This document shows positions 54,457 through 62,850 of a stretch of DNA of 64,000 nt, piece by piece. Below the pieces are notes generated by a model that saw only the letters and a program-made list of their open reading frames with translations, searched no databases and was not told where the DNA came from. The number at the start of each line of letters is the position of its first letter. Positions within the stretch are counted from its first letter, which is position 1. Position numbers and translations under genes: made by a program. Source of the stretch: Cellulosilyticum sp. I15G10I2 (GTDB taxonomy: Bacteria > Bacillota > Clostridia > Lachnospirales > Cellulosilyticaceae); contig NZ_FMMP01000009.1 in the NCBI RefSeq assembly GCF_900095725.1, forward strand, positions 434,001-498,000, written 5' to 3'.

Positions 54457-56223
54457 CTAAATAGCAGAAGGCATAAAATGCAAGGTAACCGTTGTACCCC
54501 GTCCGACCTTGCTGCTTATCTTGATCGTACCGCCATGGAGTTCTACCAGTTCTTTAGCGATAGATAACCCAAGTCCTGTCCCTCCCATTTTCCGAGATCT
54601 GGCTTTATCAACCCGATAAAACCTTTCAAAGATCCGATCTAAATCCTGCATAGGAATACCTATCCCCGTATCTTTAATACAAATGGCAATATCAGAGCCC
54701 TTAAAGATCTTAATATGAATAGTTCCAGGATCTATACTATACTTAATCGCATTTGAAAGAATATTATGGAGCACCTGCTTGATTCTGACGCCATCTCCAT
54801 CAATAAAATAATCCGCTGCCCCATCTGTTTCATAAATCAGCTTATGCCCTTTTTTATTAATATGAATCGTCTGTGCTTCAATCGTTTCTTCTACTAAGTG
54901 CTTAATATCAAGTTTTCTAAAGTTCAGCTGAATTTGATTATTATCAATCCTTGATAGTTCCAGAAGATCATGAACAAGTGTTGTCATACGATCTGCTTCT
55001 TTATCCATAACGCCGAGGAAATTCATAGCCAACTCTTTATCATCAATAGCCCCATCCATTAGGGTTTCCGTATAGCTCTTAACAGTGGTCAGCGGTGTTC
55101 TAAGCTCATGGGATACATTCGCCACAAACTCTTTTCTCATCTGATCAAGCTTTTGCTGCTTCGTTACATCCTGCATCACAACAACGAGACCATCCGGCTC
55201 GTCTTTTGCACTGACATAAGGCGCAAAATGCATACTAAGGTACTTACCATTAATCACCAGCATCTCTTCAGCCACCACAGCCCCTTCACCTTCTATTAAT
55301 TCATCAAAAGATACTTTCATGCCGAGTTTAGGAAAGATATAATCAAAACGATGGTTCATATTAAGTGCCCCCAGCATCTCATAACAGATGGAGTTTGTAT
55401 GAATCAGCACCCCTTCCCTATCAAAAGCCATGACCCCATCGGCCATATGTTCAAATATCTTTTCCAGCTTATTTTTTTCGCTAATAATAGCTTCCATTGT
55501 ATTACCAAGCTGCGTCGCCATATAGTTAAAACTCTGGGTAAGTTCTCCGATTTCATCATTGGATTCTATTGGAATACGCTTAATCAGATCTCCTGCTGCA
55601 AGCTTCTTTGCACTTGTTGTCAGCTGCTTAATAGGGGATGTGATCATTTTTGAAAAAGCAAAACCAAACATCCCCGTAATACTCATTGCAACAATTGCAC
55701 CTAGGGAGATGGTTTTCATGACTTCTTCCATATTCTCATACACCCGCTCTATACTTGCCGAGACATAAATAACTGCTGTGATCTCATTTGTTATAGGGTC
55801 ATTAACCGGTCTTGCATGATCTGTATATTTAGGCCCAGTTCTTTTGTTTGCAAAATGCATAATCCCTGCAGTAGCCGGACGCCTCGTATTGATTGCCCGT
55901 ATAACCACTTCTGATTTAACCGTATCACCGACTTGCAGATCCGCATTGGTGCCAAGCGTTACCCGACCCTGCGGATCTAAAATATAAATATGATTCTCAT
56001 TAAGAATAGGCATCTTATTTTTAATATCTTCTGAGTTAGAAATGCCCGTCTGCCAGTTAAGACGTACTTCCATCTCTGCTGCGATTTTCTCAAGATCCGT
56101 CTGAATACTTTGGTAGTCTCTTTCTTCGATTTTATAAACGATAAAAGTACCAATAACCATCATTACAATAACTATGACAGATAAATAAATCATAATGATT
56201 TTTAGCTGTATGCTTGTTCTCAT
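54457..56223 (-). CDS. walK: Cell-wall sensor histidine kinase WalK (VicK)
   Basis: A 588-residue kinase with the full WalK layout. There are two membrane helices (about residues 8-28 and 170-190) around an extracellular Cache-like domain. HAMP ('KMITSPIKQLTTSAKKLAAGDLIKRIPIESNDEIGEL') and PAS (about 255-345) follow. HisKA has its His in 'EFVANVSHELRTPLTTVKSYTETLMDG', and the ATPase has 'HNILSNAIKYS', 'IKDTGIGIP' and 'GGTGLGLSIAKELVELHGG'. WalK senses cell-wall status, probably lipid II or its fragments, and phosphorylates WalR. Its start is 4 bp after the walR stop. No H/D zinc ligand check was made for the PAS domain. Confidence 0.95.
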   Translation of the reverse strand: MRTSIQLKIIMIYLSVIVIVMMVIGTFIVYKIEERDYQSIQTDLEKIAAEMEVRLNWQTGISNSEDIKNKMPILNENHIYILDPQGRVTLGTNADLQVGDTVKSEVVIRAINTRRPATAGIMHFANKRTGPKYTDHARPVNDPITNEITAVIYVSASIERVYENMEEVMKTISLGAIVAMSITGMFGFAFSKMITSPIKQLTTSAKKLAAGDLIKRIPIESNDEIGELTQSFNYMATQLGNTMEAIISEKNKLEKIFEHMADGVMAFDREGVLIHTNSICYEMLGALNMNHRFDYIFPKLGMKVSFDELIEGEGAVVAEEMLVINGKYLSMHFAPYVSAKDEPDGLVVVMQDVTKQQKLDQMRKEFVANVSHELRTPLTTVKSYTETLMDGAIDDKELAMNFLGVMDKEADRMTTLVHDLLELSRIDNNQIQLNFRKLDIKHLVEETIEAQTIHINKKGHKLIYETDGAADYFIDGDGVRIKQVLHNILSNAIKYSIDPGTIHIKIFKGSDIAICIKDTGIGIPMQDLDRIFERFYRVDKARSRKMGGTGLGLSIAKELVELHGGTIKISSKVGRGTTVTLHFMPSAI

Positions 56224-56227
56224 AAAT

Positions 56228-56917
56228 TTAACCTCTAAAATAGTATCCTATCCCTCTTTTTGTAAGTACATAACCTGCTTTTGAGGCATCATCCTCTATT
56301 TTTTCTCTTAAACGTCTTACTGTAACATCAACAGTTCTCACATCTCCGTAATATTCATAACCCCAAACCTTTTCTAAAAGATGTTCTCTTGAAAAAACTT
56401 TTCCCTTCTCAAGCCATAAAAATTTGAGCAGTTCAAACTCTCTTAGGGTCAGCTCCAGCGGTACCCCGCCTTTAGAAACTTCATATTTAGACAAATCCAT
56501 GCTCAAATGATCTTCAACTAAAAGATTTGCATCTCCCGCAGCCACAGCTGCAGCGCTGCCCACTCTTCTTAGATTTGCTTTAACCCTTGCAATAAGCTCT
56601 CTCATGCCAAAAGGCTTTGTAATATAATCATCCGCCCCGAGCTCAAGCCCCAATACCTTATCTATTTCTTCAGCTCTTGCTGTAAGCATAATGATCGGCG
56701 TATTTTTAGTCTGCCTTACTCTTTTACACACTTCAAAACCATCCAACTTTGGCATCATGATATCAAGCATAATAAGGTCTGGACTTTTCTCATTAATCAC
56801 CTGAAGACCTTCTTCGCCGTCATATGCTGTATAGACCTTATAGCCTTCTTTTTCCAAGTTGTATTTGATAATGTCTGATATCGCTTTTTCGTCTTCTATT
56901 ACAGCTATTATCTGCAT
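56228..56917 (-). CDS. walR: Response regulator WalR (VicR)
   Basis: A 229-residue OmpR-type regulator. The chosen start is ATG 56917 with GGAGG seven bases upstream; an in-frame Met at 57010 lies inside the previous gene. Receiver: 'QIIAVIEDEKAISDIIKYNLEKEGY', phosphoacceptor Asp in 'DLIMLDIMMPKLDGFEVC', Lys in 'DDYITKPFGMRELIARVKANLRR'. Winged helix: 'ELTLREFELLKFLWLEKGKVFSREHLLEKVWGYEYYGDVRTVDVTVRRLREKIE'. WalR controls autolysins and wall metabolism in Firmicutes. Its ribosome site lies inside the last codons of the upstream LysM gene. Confidence 0.96.
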   Translation of the reverse strand: MQIIAVIEDEKAISDIIKYNLEKEGYKVYTAYDGEEGLQVINEKSPDLIMLDIMMPKLDGFEVCKRVRQTKNTPIIMLTARAEEIDKVLGLELGADDYITKPFGMRELIARVKANLRRVGSAAAVAAGDANLLVEDHLSMDLSKYEVSKGGVPLELTLREFELLKFLWLEKGKVFSREHLLEKVWGYEYYGDVRTVDVTVRRLREKIEDDASKAGYVLTKRGIGYYFRG

Positions 56918-56918
56918 G

Positions 56919-57749
56919 CTATGCCTCCTTCTCAATTTCTTTATTTTGATCTTCTGCGCCCTCTTCTTGTGTGTCTTTTTCAATAACAACAAGAGGCAGA
57001 AGCGGTTCATTTACTTTTGCTTTTATCATTTCCCCTATTCTTAATACGTTACTTTCAGAAAACTTAGGGTTTTCCTTGATAATATTTTCTGTTGTAACAC
57101 CTAGTTTATCCGCTACCAGCCATAAACTATCCCCACTTTTTACTTCATATTCTACTATTTTGGGCGTAGTTGCCGTACACTTTTCTACAAGCAGATCATG
57201 ATTTATAAGATCAGCTTCCTTGGCAAAAACTTGCTTTGTCTCTACTTTTTTACCAAAGTCAACTTCTACGTCCTTATTGCCATAGTAGGCTTTTTTTAAG
57301 GACTCTTTAAGTACCTCCAGATCATCATCAGATGCAACAATCCCTATAACTTTTCCATCTACTATTATCTCTTTAAACGCAATAAGCACATTCATATTTT
57401 TTCTCATATAAGTAATTAAATAGCTTGGATCGATATAATCCCTTTTTTTAGCCCGATACTTTTTAAGTTCTACTTCCTCTTCAAATTTAACCTCTGTACC
57501 ATAGAGGCTTTCAAGCTGGGCCGCAACGGTTTCTTTCGCAGTATCAAGTATTTTTTTCTCTTTAATAGCCCCTATACTTTTGCCTTGTATCATCACTTGA
57601 TAAGCATTAGGTCTGAATCCTAAAAATAATCCGATCCCTATCGCCACAACTACAGCCAGTCCTATTATTCTGCTACTACTCCTGGGTCTTCTGCGTCTTC
57701 TCCTGTCTGGCTTTAAGGCAATTACTTTTTTGCTGTTTACCCGCGTCAT
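56919..57749 (-). CDS. Membrane-anchored LysM protein, ending where a G5 domain would begin
   Basis: A 276-residue protein. A very basic start (DRRRRRRPRSSSR) precedes one membrane helix (about 28-46). The external part has a YabE-like alpha/beta region and then a LysM peptidoglycan-binding motif, 'VEYEVKSGDSLWLVADKLGVTTENIIKENP' to 'RIGEMIKAKV' (about residues 198-243). It then reads 'NEPLLPLVVIEKDTQEEG', which looks like the first strand of a G5 domain, but goes into an acidic tail and stops. Clostridial relatives usually continue with G5 and an M23 endopeptidase, so this one appears shortened and without catalytic activity. It ends 1 bp before walR. Confidence 0.85.
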   Translation of the reverse strand: MTRVNSKKVIALKPDRRRRRRPRSSSRIIGLAVVVAIGIGLFLGFRPNAYQVMIQGKSIGAIKEKKILDTAKETVAAQLESLYGTEVKFEEEVELKKYRAKKRDYIDPSYLITYMRKNMNVLIAFKEIIVDGKVIGIVASDDDLEVLKESLKKAYYGNKDVEVDFGKKVETKQVFAKEADLINHDLLVEKCTATTPKIVEYEVKSGDSLWLVADKLGVTTENIIKENPKFSESNVLRIGEMIKAKVNEPLLPLVVIEKDTQEEGAEDQNKEIEKEA

Positions 57750-57841
57750 ATAGTTCTCCTTCCCTGGCCTTTCTAAAAGTATGTATTAAAAATGTTGGGG
57801 CGACACGCTATTTATGCCACCCCTCTATTTCACCTATTAAT

Positions 57842-59767
57842 TTATTCTATTATTAGGACTTTTTCTGGAACAGCATCATCTAAATATTTATAAGTAATAA
57901 CGACTCCCATCCCTACATCTAACAATGATCTATGTTCTGGTTTACCTCTTAGCTCTATTGGCACTCCCGCAGAGGTTTTCACTCTTTTTATGACTCTGCT
58001 CGTTTCTGTAAGAGGATCATAATCTACAAGTACATCTATGTATTCTATGTTGCTGCCTATCGCTTGAACCACGCCTGCATATCTTACGCCGCTTGTCCCT
58101 CTTTGAATCACCAGTGATACGACTTCCTTACTTTCGATCAAGAGTTCTACATTCTGTCCAAGTCTGACATCTCTTAATGCAACTTCTGTTCTTTGATTAT
58201 TATCGTATATTTCTGTCGTATCGCTGATAATAAAAGTCTGAGCACTTTCACTTGTTTTTATCGTAACCTGTGGCACCGCTGCGATATAAACAGAACTTAC
58301 TTGTCCAGTGATAGTTGCCTTGGTCCCTGTAGCTATCACCTCTATAATACTTCCTTCTTGTCTAACAATCTTAATCTTATCCCCTATTTTTATATCTCCA
58401 AAAGCTGCTTGTTTATTATTTCTTGTCACTGCAACCTTTCTATCAATCACTATGTTGGTTGTTCTTGTTCCTTGTTTAAGAGAAAGGCCATGTCCTTCTG
58501 CTCTAAGTGTCTTTGCTGTTACCTCACCATCAGAAAGATCCGCTATACCACTGCCTGTTGATCCAGTCTGGATCTCTATCTTCGTAATAGTATCTGAGAG
58601 TATCGTCGCTCTTACACTATCTCCTAACTTAAGTTCATTTATTGTAACACTTTCTTGGCCGAGCATAACAATACAATTGGTATCTACAAAATAATTTTTG
58701 GTACTTTCATCTGCAAGTAATAGGGCAAGATCGCCGTTTGATCCGATTCTTGTAATCGTTCCTGTAACAGTCCCAGCACCATTTGCAGCACCTGTACCAT
58801 TTGTGACACTTTGAAGCTTCATGCTTGTTATGTACTTAACGTTATTTTCTGTAGCGATCACTACAGCTGCCTGAGACTCAAGTGGTATACTTGCTATTGC
58901 GACTTCTTTTCCGCTAAGATCAGTGACTTTTGTTGTGTTTTTGATCGCATAGTAATCTGTTTTGCCGTTTTGCTCAAGGATGATCCAGTGTTCGGTATCT
59001 CCTTTTGGTATGATCTTTGTTACTTTTGAGAAGCTGCTTGCTGCTGTTTGTTTTTCTTTATATGTAAGGGCATCTCCTACCATTTTGGCACATAATGCTC
59101 TTGTAACTTGCGCATTTGCATTAAATAATCCTTTGGCATCTGGATTTACAAGACCAATGGCTTTAAGATAAGCTATATGAGGCTTATTAGCCTGTAAGAT
59201 AAGCGCCTCATCAGAAAAACCAGCTGTTGTATAAGTTGTTTTAGCTGTCTCTTCTTTACCTAAGAGTCTTACAATAAATACTGCTAGCTCCTGTTTTGTT
59301 ACAACTGGCTTAACTTCTTTTTGATCTGCACCTTTAGACACAAATTTATCAAGTTCCGATTTTTGAAGATAGCCCCGGCCGAGTAAATAAGCAATTTGTT
59401 CATTATAGCGTTTATCCCAGCTGGTAAACTTAGTTTCATAAACTGCTATAACTGGTTTCTGAACTGCTGAATTATTTATAATTTGCTGTTTAAATGTAGC
59501 ATCTATATTTTGATTGACATTCACATCTACATAACCTGTTGCTTTAGCCAGTACATCGGCTGTTTCAAAGAAGTTCATTGCTGCATTTGGAAGAAACTCT
59601 CCTGCACTATTTGAAAGCATAATGCCTCGTTTTTGCATGTCTGTAATATTCGTGTATGCCCAATGGGTCTGTGACACATCCTTAAAAGTTGCCGCTAGTG
59701 TGTTTACTGTACTTAATACTAAAACCCCCACAAGCACAACTGCTTTTGTGATCATTTTCTTATTCAT
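57842..59767 (-). CDS. S-layer-homology (SLH) surface protein
   Basis: A 641-residue secreted protein. A signal peptide (residues 1-25, ending VNTLAA) is followed by SLH modules: 'TFKDVSQTHWAYTNITDMQKRGIMLSNSAGEFLPNAAMNFFE', a second one around 'YNEQIAYLLGRGYLQKSELDKF' with 'VVTKQELAVFIVRLLG', and a third around 'PHIAYLKAIGLVNPDAKGLFNANAQVTRALCAKMVGD'. SLH modules bind pyruvylated secondary wall polysaccharide. The last 400 residues are repeated beta-rich units ('GTVTGTITRIGSNGDLALLL', 'SLKQGTRTTNIVIDRKVAVTRN', 'TITGQVSSVYIAAVPQVTIKTS'), of unknown role. GGAGGGG precedes the ATG. Confidence 0.92.
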   Translation of the reverse strand: MNKKMITKAVVLVGVLVLSTVNTLAATFKDVSQTHWAYTNITDMQKRGIMLSNSAGEFLPNAAMNFFETADVLAKATGYVDVNVNQNIDATFKQQIINNSAVQKPVIAVYETKFTSWDKRYNEQIAYLLGRGYLQKSELDKFVSKGADQKEVKPVVTKQELAVFIVRLLGKEETAKTTYTTAGFSDEALILQANKPHIAYLKAIGLVNPDAKGLFNANAQVTRALCAKMVGDALTYKEKQTAASSFSKVTKIIPKGDTEHWIILEQNGKTDYYAIKNTTKVTDLSGKEVAIASIPLESQAAVVIATENNVKYITSMKLQSVTNGTGAANGAGTVTGTITRIGSNGDLALLLADESTKNYFVDTNCIVMLGQESVTINELKLGDSVRATILSDTITKIEIQTGSTGSGIADLSDGEVTAKTLRAEGHGLSLKQGTRTTNIVIDRKVAVTRNNKQAAFGDIKIGDKIKIVRQEGSIIEVIATGTKATITGQVSSVYIAAVPQVTIKTSESAQTFIISDTTEIYDNNQRTEVALRDVRLGQNVELLIESKEVVSLVIQRGTSGVRYAGVVQAIGSNIEYIDVLVDYDPLTETSRVIKRVKTSAGVPIELRGKPEHRSLLDVGMGVVITYKYLDDAVPEKVLIIE

Positions 59768-59870
59768 TTTGTCTAACCCCTCCTTAGTCTCCTTATGAAT
59801 CTATACCTTGTCCATCATATAATCTATTTTATGATAAATTGGGATAAAATACAACTTATTTCCAAATAAA

Positions 59871-59917
59871 GTTATAAAAAGGATGTACCACTTTGCGTGA
59901 TGCATCCTTTTTGTAAC
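59871..59917 (-). terminator. Terminator after the YvrJ-family gene
   Basis: GTTATAAAAAGGATG pairs with CATCCTTTTTGTAAC around a 17-base loop (core arms 59876-59885 and 59903-59912). It lies just downstream of the small gene ending at 59927. Confidence 0.8.
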
Positions 59918-59926
59918 TTTATGCTT

Positions 59927-60070
59927 CTATCTTTTTTCTTCAAGTACTGCTGTAAGCTTGGAAATACTTGTTGCAAGTTGCTCCATTTTGCCTTCTAGCC
60001 TTACCAAAAGGTACATTGAGAGGACAATAGGGAAGCCTACGTTGCCAACTTGGACCAAGAGCTCTTCCAT
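59927..60070 (-). CDS. YvrJ-family small protein
   Basis: A 47-residue protein too short for most gene callers. ATG at 60070 is preceded by CCCCCTCT, a poor ribosome site, with GGAGA slightly further upstream. The sequence MEELLVQVGNVGFPIVLSMY then LLVRLEGKMEQLATSISKLT has the single membrane helix (residues 9-24) and following amphipathic helix of YvrJ-family proteins. These occur with DUF1659 and DUF2922 genes in Firmicutes; their function is unknown. Here both of those genes lie upstream on the same strand. Confidence 0.8.
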   Translation of the reverse strand: MEELLVQVGNVGFPIVLSMYLLVRLEGKMEQLATSISKLTAVLEEKR

Positions 60071-60125
60071 AGAGGGGGTCTCCTTTCCTAGAAATTTTGA
60101 TATTTTTATCTGTAGGTTACGGGTC

Positions 60126-60345
60126 GCAGGGAGAGTTTAGGATTTTCCAGTTGCTCGCTTGCGTAGTTCTAAAAATCTAAGTACCCTCTTCAAATGAACA
60201 GTCGAAACTCGCGAATTATAAAATTTGTAGACAAATTTTATAATTGCTGCTCAAACAGTCTCCTTAAAGACCATTTGAATAGGCTACTAAGATTTTCTTT
60301 ACGAACTACTCCAGAGGCAACTTCCAAACCCTAAACTCTCCCTGC
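60126..60345. repeat. Large intergenic inverted-repeat element, copy B
   Basis: The outer 16-mer GCAGGGAGAGTTTAGG (60126-60141) pairs exactly with 60330-60345, and imperfect pairing continues inward. The centre is a perfect 15+2+15 palindrome (60214-60245, arms AATTATAAAATTTGT). On the minus strand the centre is bracketed by CTGTTTGAGC and GCGAGTTT. Arm sequences match copy A at 44747-44919. Confidence 0.85.
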
Positions 60346-60495
60346 TAGGCTATGAAATATTTAAAGAAAAATAGTTTTCGATCAGTCCACCACTGTCAAA
60401 ACGCCTTTGATCTAAAGCCCCCTTGCATATCTTACCGGACTTCGTCAACTTTCTTTGCAAAAGCTTTTACGAACGGCGTTATGCCCCTTTGCTAA

Positions 60496-60539
60496 AAAAT
60501 AAAGCAGGGCAGGCTTTAGGGGCCGCCCTGCTCTATTTT
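60496..60539 (-). terminator. Terminator after the DUF2922 gene
   Basis: AAAATAAAGCAGGGC (60496-60510) pairs with GCCCTGCTCTATTTT (60525-60539) with one mismatch. On the minus strand it is followed by a T-run (TTTTTTAGC). It lies 7 bp after the stop at 60547. Confidence 0.9.
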
Positions 60540-60546
60540 GGGGTGA

Positions 60547-60774
60547 TTATATGAGGGAAATGTTTTCAACTTGCTGTGTCACGTATTTTGCTGTAAGTTT
60601 TTCAGTTACAAGATCTCCGTCGCCGTAGCCGCCTGCTGCTATCATTGTATCCATAGCTGTTGAGATATCTTGCCCCGTAATCCCGTTGCTTGGTTTTGTA
60701 ATTGTTAAACTTACTTCTTTATTACCTGCTGTTTTAAAGGTAAGTACCAGTGATTTTTTTGTAATCTCTGCCAT
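60547..60774 (-). CDS. DUF2922-family small protein
   Basis: A 75-residue protein from ATG 60774, chosen because AAAGGAGG lies at correct spacing; an in-frame Met at 60792 would put the ribosome site inside the gene. Sequence MAEITKKSLVLTFKTAGNKE then 'VSLTITKPSNGITGQDISTAMDTMIAAGGYGDGDLVTEKLTAKYV' fits DUF2922, a small beta-rich family of unknown function. It follows the DUF1659 gene by 37 bp, its standard partner. Confidence 0.9.
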   Translation of the reverse strand: MAEITKKSLVLTFKTAGNKEVSLTITKPSNGITGQDISTAMDTMIAAGGYGDGDLVTEKLTAKYVTQQVENISLI

Positions 60775-60811
60775 TTGTATGCCTCCTTTCATGAAATATT
60801 GGGTTTATAGC

Positions 60812-61006
60812 TTACTCAGCTATAAGGATTGTCTCTACTACTTTGGTAAGGTTTGTCACTTCCTCTTGCTGCAGACTCGCTACCGCGCCGCCTATTGCAT
60901 AGAGTGCATCGTCGGTTGCACTTTGGCTGCAGTTTGAGACTGTCTGCGAACCTTTGTTAAGCTTTAAGATGAGCTTAACACCTTTTACTTCTGCTGTTAC
61001 TGCCAT
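60812..61006 (-). CDS. DUF1659-family small protein
   Basis: A 64-residue protein from ATG 61006 (AAAGGAGGTG six bases upstream; an in-frame GTG at 61015 overlaps that site). Sequence 'MAVTAEVKGVKLILKLNKGSQTVSNCSQSATDDALYAIGGAVASLQQEEVTNLTKVVETILIAE' has the pattern of DUF1659: an N-terminal beta hairpin and a helix, function unknown. It heads the DUF1659-DUF2922 pair, with a YvrJ gene farther downstream. Confidence 0.9.
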   Translation of the reverse strand: MAVTAEVKGVKLILKLNKGSQTVSNCSQSATDDALYAIGGAVASLQQEEVTNLTKVVETILIAE

Positions 61007-61128
61007 ATCTTTCACCTCCTTTAGTGGTTATTCACTTTATATATGTTACGAGGAGGCATGTTTCCCTAATGAACAAGGAATTTTTTTAGGGACTATTTTT
61101 GGGGACGGTTCTTTAATATTGGGATATA

Positions 61129-61173
61129 AAAAACTGATCTATAGGAATTATGTGTTCCTATAGATCAGTTTTT
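61129..61173. terminator. Bidirectional-type terminator after gntP
   Basis: A perfect 19-bp stem, AAAAACTGATCTATAGGAA (61129-61147) with its complement at 61155-61173, around a 7-base loop. A- and T-runs on both sides allow it to end the minus-strand gntP transcript 28 bp past its stop. Confidence 0.92.
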
Positions 61174-61200
61174 ATAATCTTTTTAATAAATTTTAAACTT

Positions 61201-62556
61201 TTAAGCAAAAAGAGAAATAATAAGTGCCGCTATAAAGCCTACGCCTCCTACGAGGGTTTCCATTACTGTCCAAGATTTTAGGGTTGTTTTTTCATCGATA
61301 TCAAATAAGGATTTAACCAACCAGAAGCCTGAATCGTTGAAGTGACTCATTACAGTTGCACCGCCGGCTATAGCTGAAACCATTGCTGCCAGGTGAAGTT
61401 GTGAAAGGTTTGCGATCTCCGGCATAGAAGCCATAACGCCCGCTGCCATTGTCATGGCTACCGTTGCTGAACCTACAGATATTCTTACAAGCGCTGCAAC
61501 AACAAAAGCTACGACGATAAGCGGCAGGCTGCTTACAGCTACTAGATCACCGATCATCTGTCCAAGGCCTGAGTCTTGAAGCATCCATCTGAGGACTCCA
61601 CCACCTGCTGTAACAAGTAAAATCATACCTGTAGGTGCAAGTGATTTTGTCATAATCTTTTCGAGTTCTTCTCTTGTATAACCATGCTTAACCCCTAGTA
61701 TAAACATTGCAACAAGGGTAGCTATTGTTAATGAAATAAAAGGTGTCCCTATAAACTTAAAGAATGGTGCTACACCGCTAAGTGCAGGAATAACTCCTGA
61801 AACTGTATTTAATAAGATAAGTACAAGTGGAATAAAGATAATCGTAACTACCGTTATAAATTTAGGAAGTTTTGATTCATCATAATCTGGTGTATCCGCT
61901 ATACTTTTAGGTACAGGCACATATATCTTACTGCCTATGTAATTACCAAATATAGGTCCTGCTACAATCATCGCACAAGTTCCGACAACAAGACCCACAG
62001 CAATAACAAGCCCTAAATCTACATTTAACATGGTCGCCACAAGTACTGGCCCTGGTGTTGGCGGAATAAAAGCATGTCCTACCGCAAGACCTGCAAGAAG
62101 CGGAATACCATAACAAAGCGCTGATTTCTTAGTACTTTTTGCGAGACTAAATGCAAGAGGAATCAATATAATAAGCCCTGCATCAAAAAACACTGGCATT
62201 GAAATAACAAGTCCTGTAATACCAAGCGCCCAAGCTGCTTTATTATCACCAAACTTCCTTACCATAGTGAGTGCAATACGCTGCGCCCCGCCCGATATCT
62301 CAAGAATAGCTCCAAACATCGAGCCAAGACCTACAAGCAGCGCAATCCCCTGCAAAGTACTGCCAATACCCTTTTCAATCGTCGCCGTAATCATCGGATA
62401 AGGCATACCTACACTTACCCCTATCACTACCGCACTAATAATAATCGCAACAACCGCCTGCAGCTTAAAGACAATAATAAGCAGCAATAGTACCGCCATC
62501 CCAATCACTGCCGCCATAATAAGTCTCTCTGGCGACGCTATAAACTCCTGTGCCAT
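61201..62556 (-). CDS. gntP: GntP-family gluconate/sugar-acid permease
   Basis: A 451-residue protein with about twelve or more membrane segments. Family features include 'KGIGSTLQGIALLVGLGSMFGAILEISGGAQRIALTMVRKFG', 'HAFIPPTPGPVLVATMLNVDLGLVIAVGL' and 'MSHFNDSGFWLVKSLFDIDEKTTLKSWTVMETLVGGVGFIAALI', hallmarks of GntP proton symporters for gluconate and related acids. It lies 294 bp downstream of an IlvD/Edd-family dehydratase gene on the same strand, with an inverted repeat between. Together they suggest uptake and dehydration of an aldonic acid. Confidence 0.94.
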   Translation of the reverse strand: MAQEFIASPERLIMAAVIGMAVLLLLIIVFKLQAVVAIIISAVVIGVSVGMPYPMITATIEKGIGSTLQGIALLVGLGSMFGAILEISGGAQRIALTMVRKFGDNKAAWALGITGLVISMPVFFDAGLIILIPLAFSLAKSTKKSALCYGIPLLAGLAVGHAFIPPTPGPVLVATMLNVDLGLVIAVGLVVGTCAMIVAGPIFGNYIGSKIYVPVPKSIADTPDYDESKLPKFITVVTIIFIPLVLILLNTVSGVIPALSGVAPFFKFIGTPFISLTIATLVAMFILGVKHGYTREELEKIMTKSLAPTGMILLVTAGGGVLRWMLQDSGLGQMIGDLVAVSSLPLIVVAFVVAALVRISVGSATVAMTMAAGVMASMPEIANLSQLHLAAMVSAIAGGATVMSHFNDSGFWLVKSLFDIDEKTTLKSWTVMETLVGGVGFIAALIISLFA

Positions 62557-62649
62557 AATAAATCCCTCTCCCTTTTAATTATTTTAGTTAGTTTCAAGTC
62601 TTTATTCTTAAATCATTTTCTTTCACTCTAAAGGGTAAGAATACTCGCC

Positions 62650-62845
62650 AAGTGAAAGTATATATGGAGGCTTCTCCGCAGGATTTTTAGAAAACTCTTA
62701 GAGAGGGTGTCTCATCTGCTCTTAGCCCTACTGTTTGAGCAAATAAGCGCCTTTCTTATTTGCGAGTTTAGGGCGTTAGATGAGATGCCTGAACTTAGAG
62801 TTTTCAAAAATCCGAGGACCAAAGCCGGAAGATATACTTTCACTT
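62650..62845. repeat. Large intergenic inverted-repeat element, copy C
   Basis: AAGTGAAAGTATAT (62650-62663) pairs exactly with 62832-62845. Further pairing blocks run inward: GGATTTTTAGAAAACTCT with AGAGTTTTCAAAAATCC, then GTCTCATCT with AGATGAGAT, then CCCTA with TAGGG. The centre has CTGTTTGAGC, AAATAAG/CTTATTT and GCGAGTTT, as in copies A and B. It fills most of the gap between gntP and the dehydratase gene. Confidence 0.82.
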
Positions 62846-62850
62846 AGCCC

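Larger units (their letters stand above)
60071..60546. other. Gene-free stretch of about 475 bp between YvrJ and DUF2922 genes
   Basis: It holds inverted-repeat copy B (60126-60345) and the terminator at 60496-60539. The intervening 60350-60490 shows no gene. Confidence 0.6.

Noticed and set aside
56918-57010. 31-residue N-terminal extension of WalR
   Set aside because: It is a frame inside the LysM gene; WalR homologues start at the ATG with GGAGG at 56917.
58193-58694. Two overlapping plus-strand frames of about 125 residues
   Set aside because: They are antisense to the SLH protein's repeated beta units and have no start signals.
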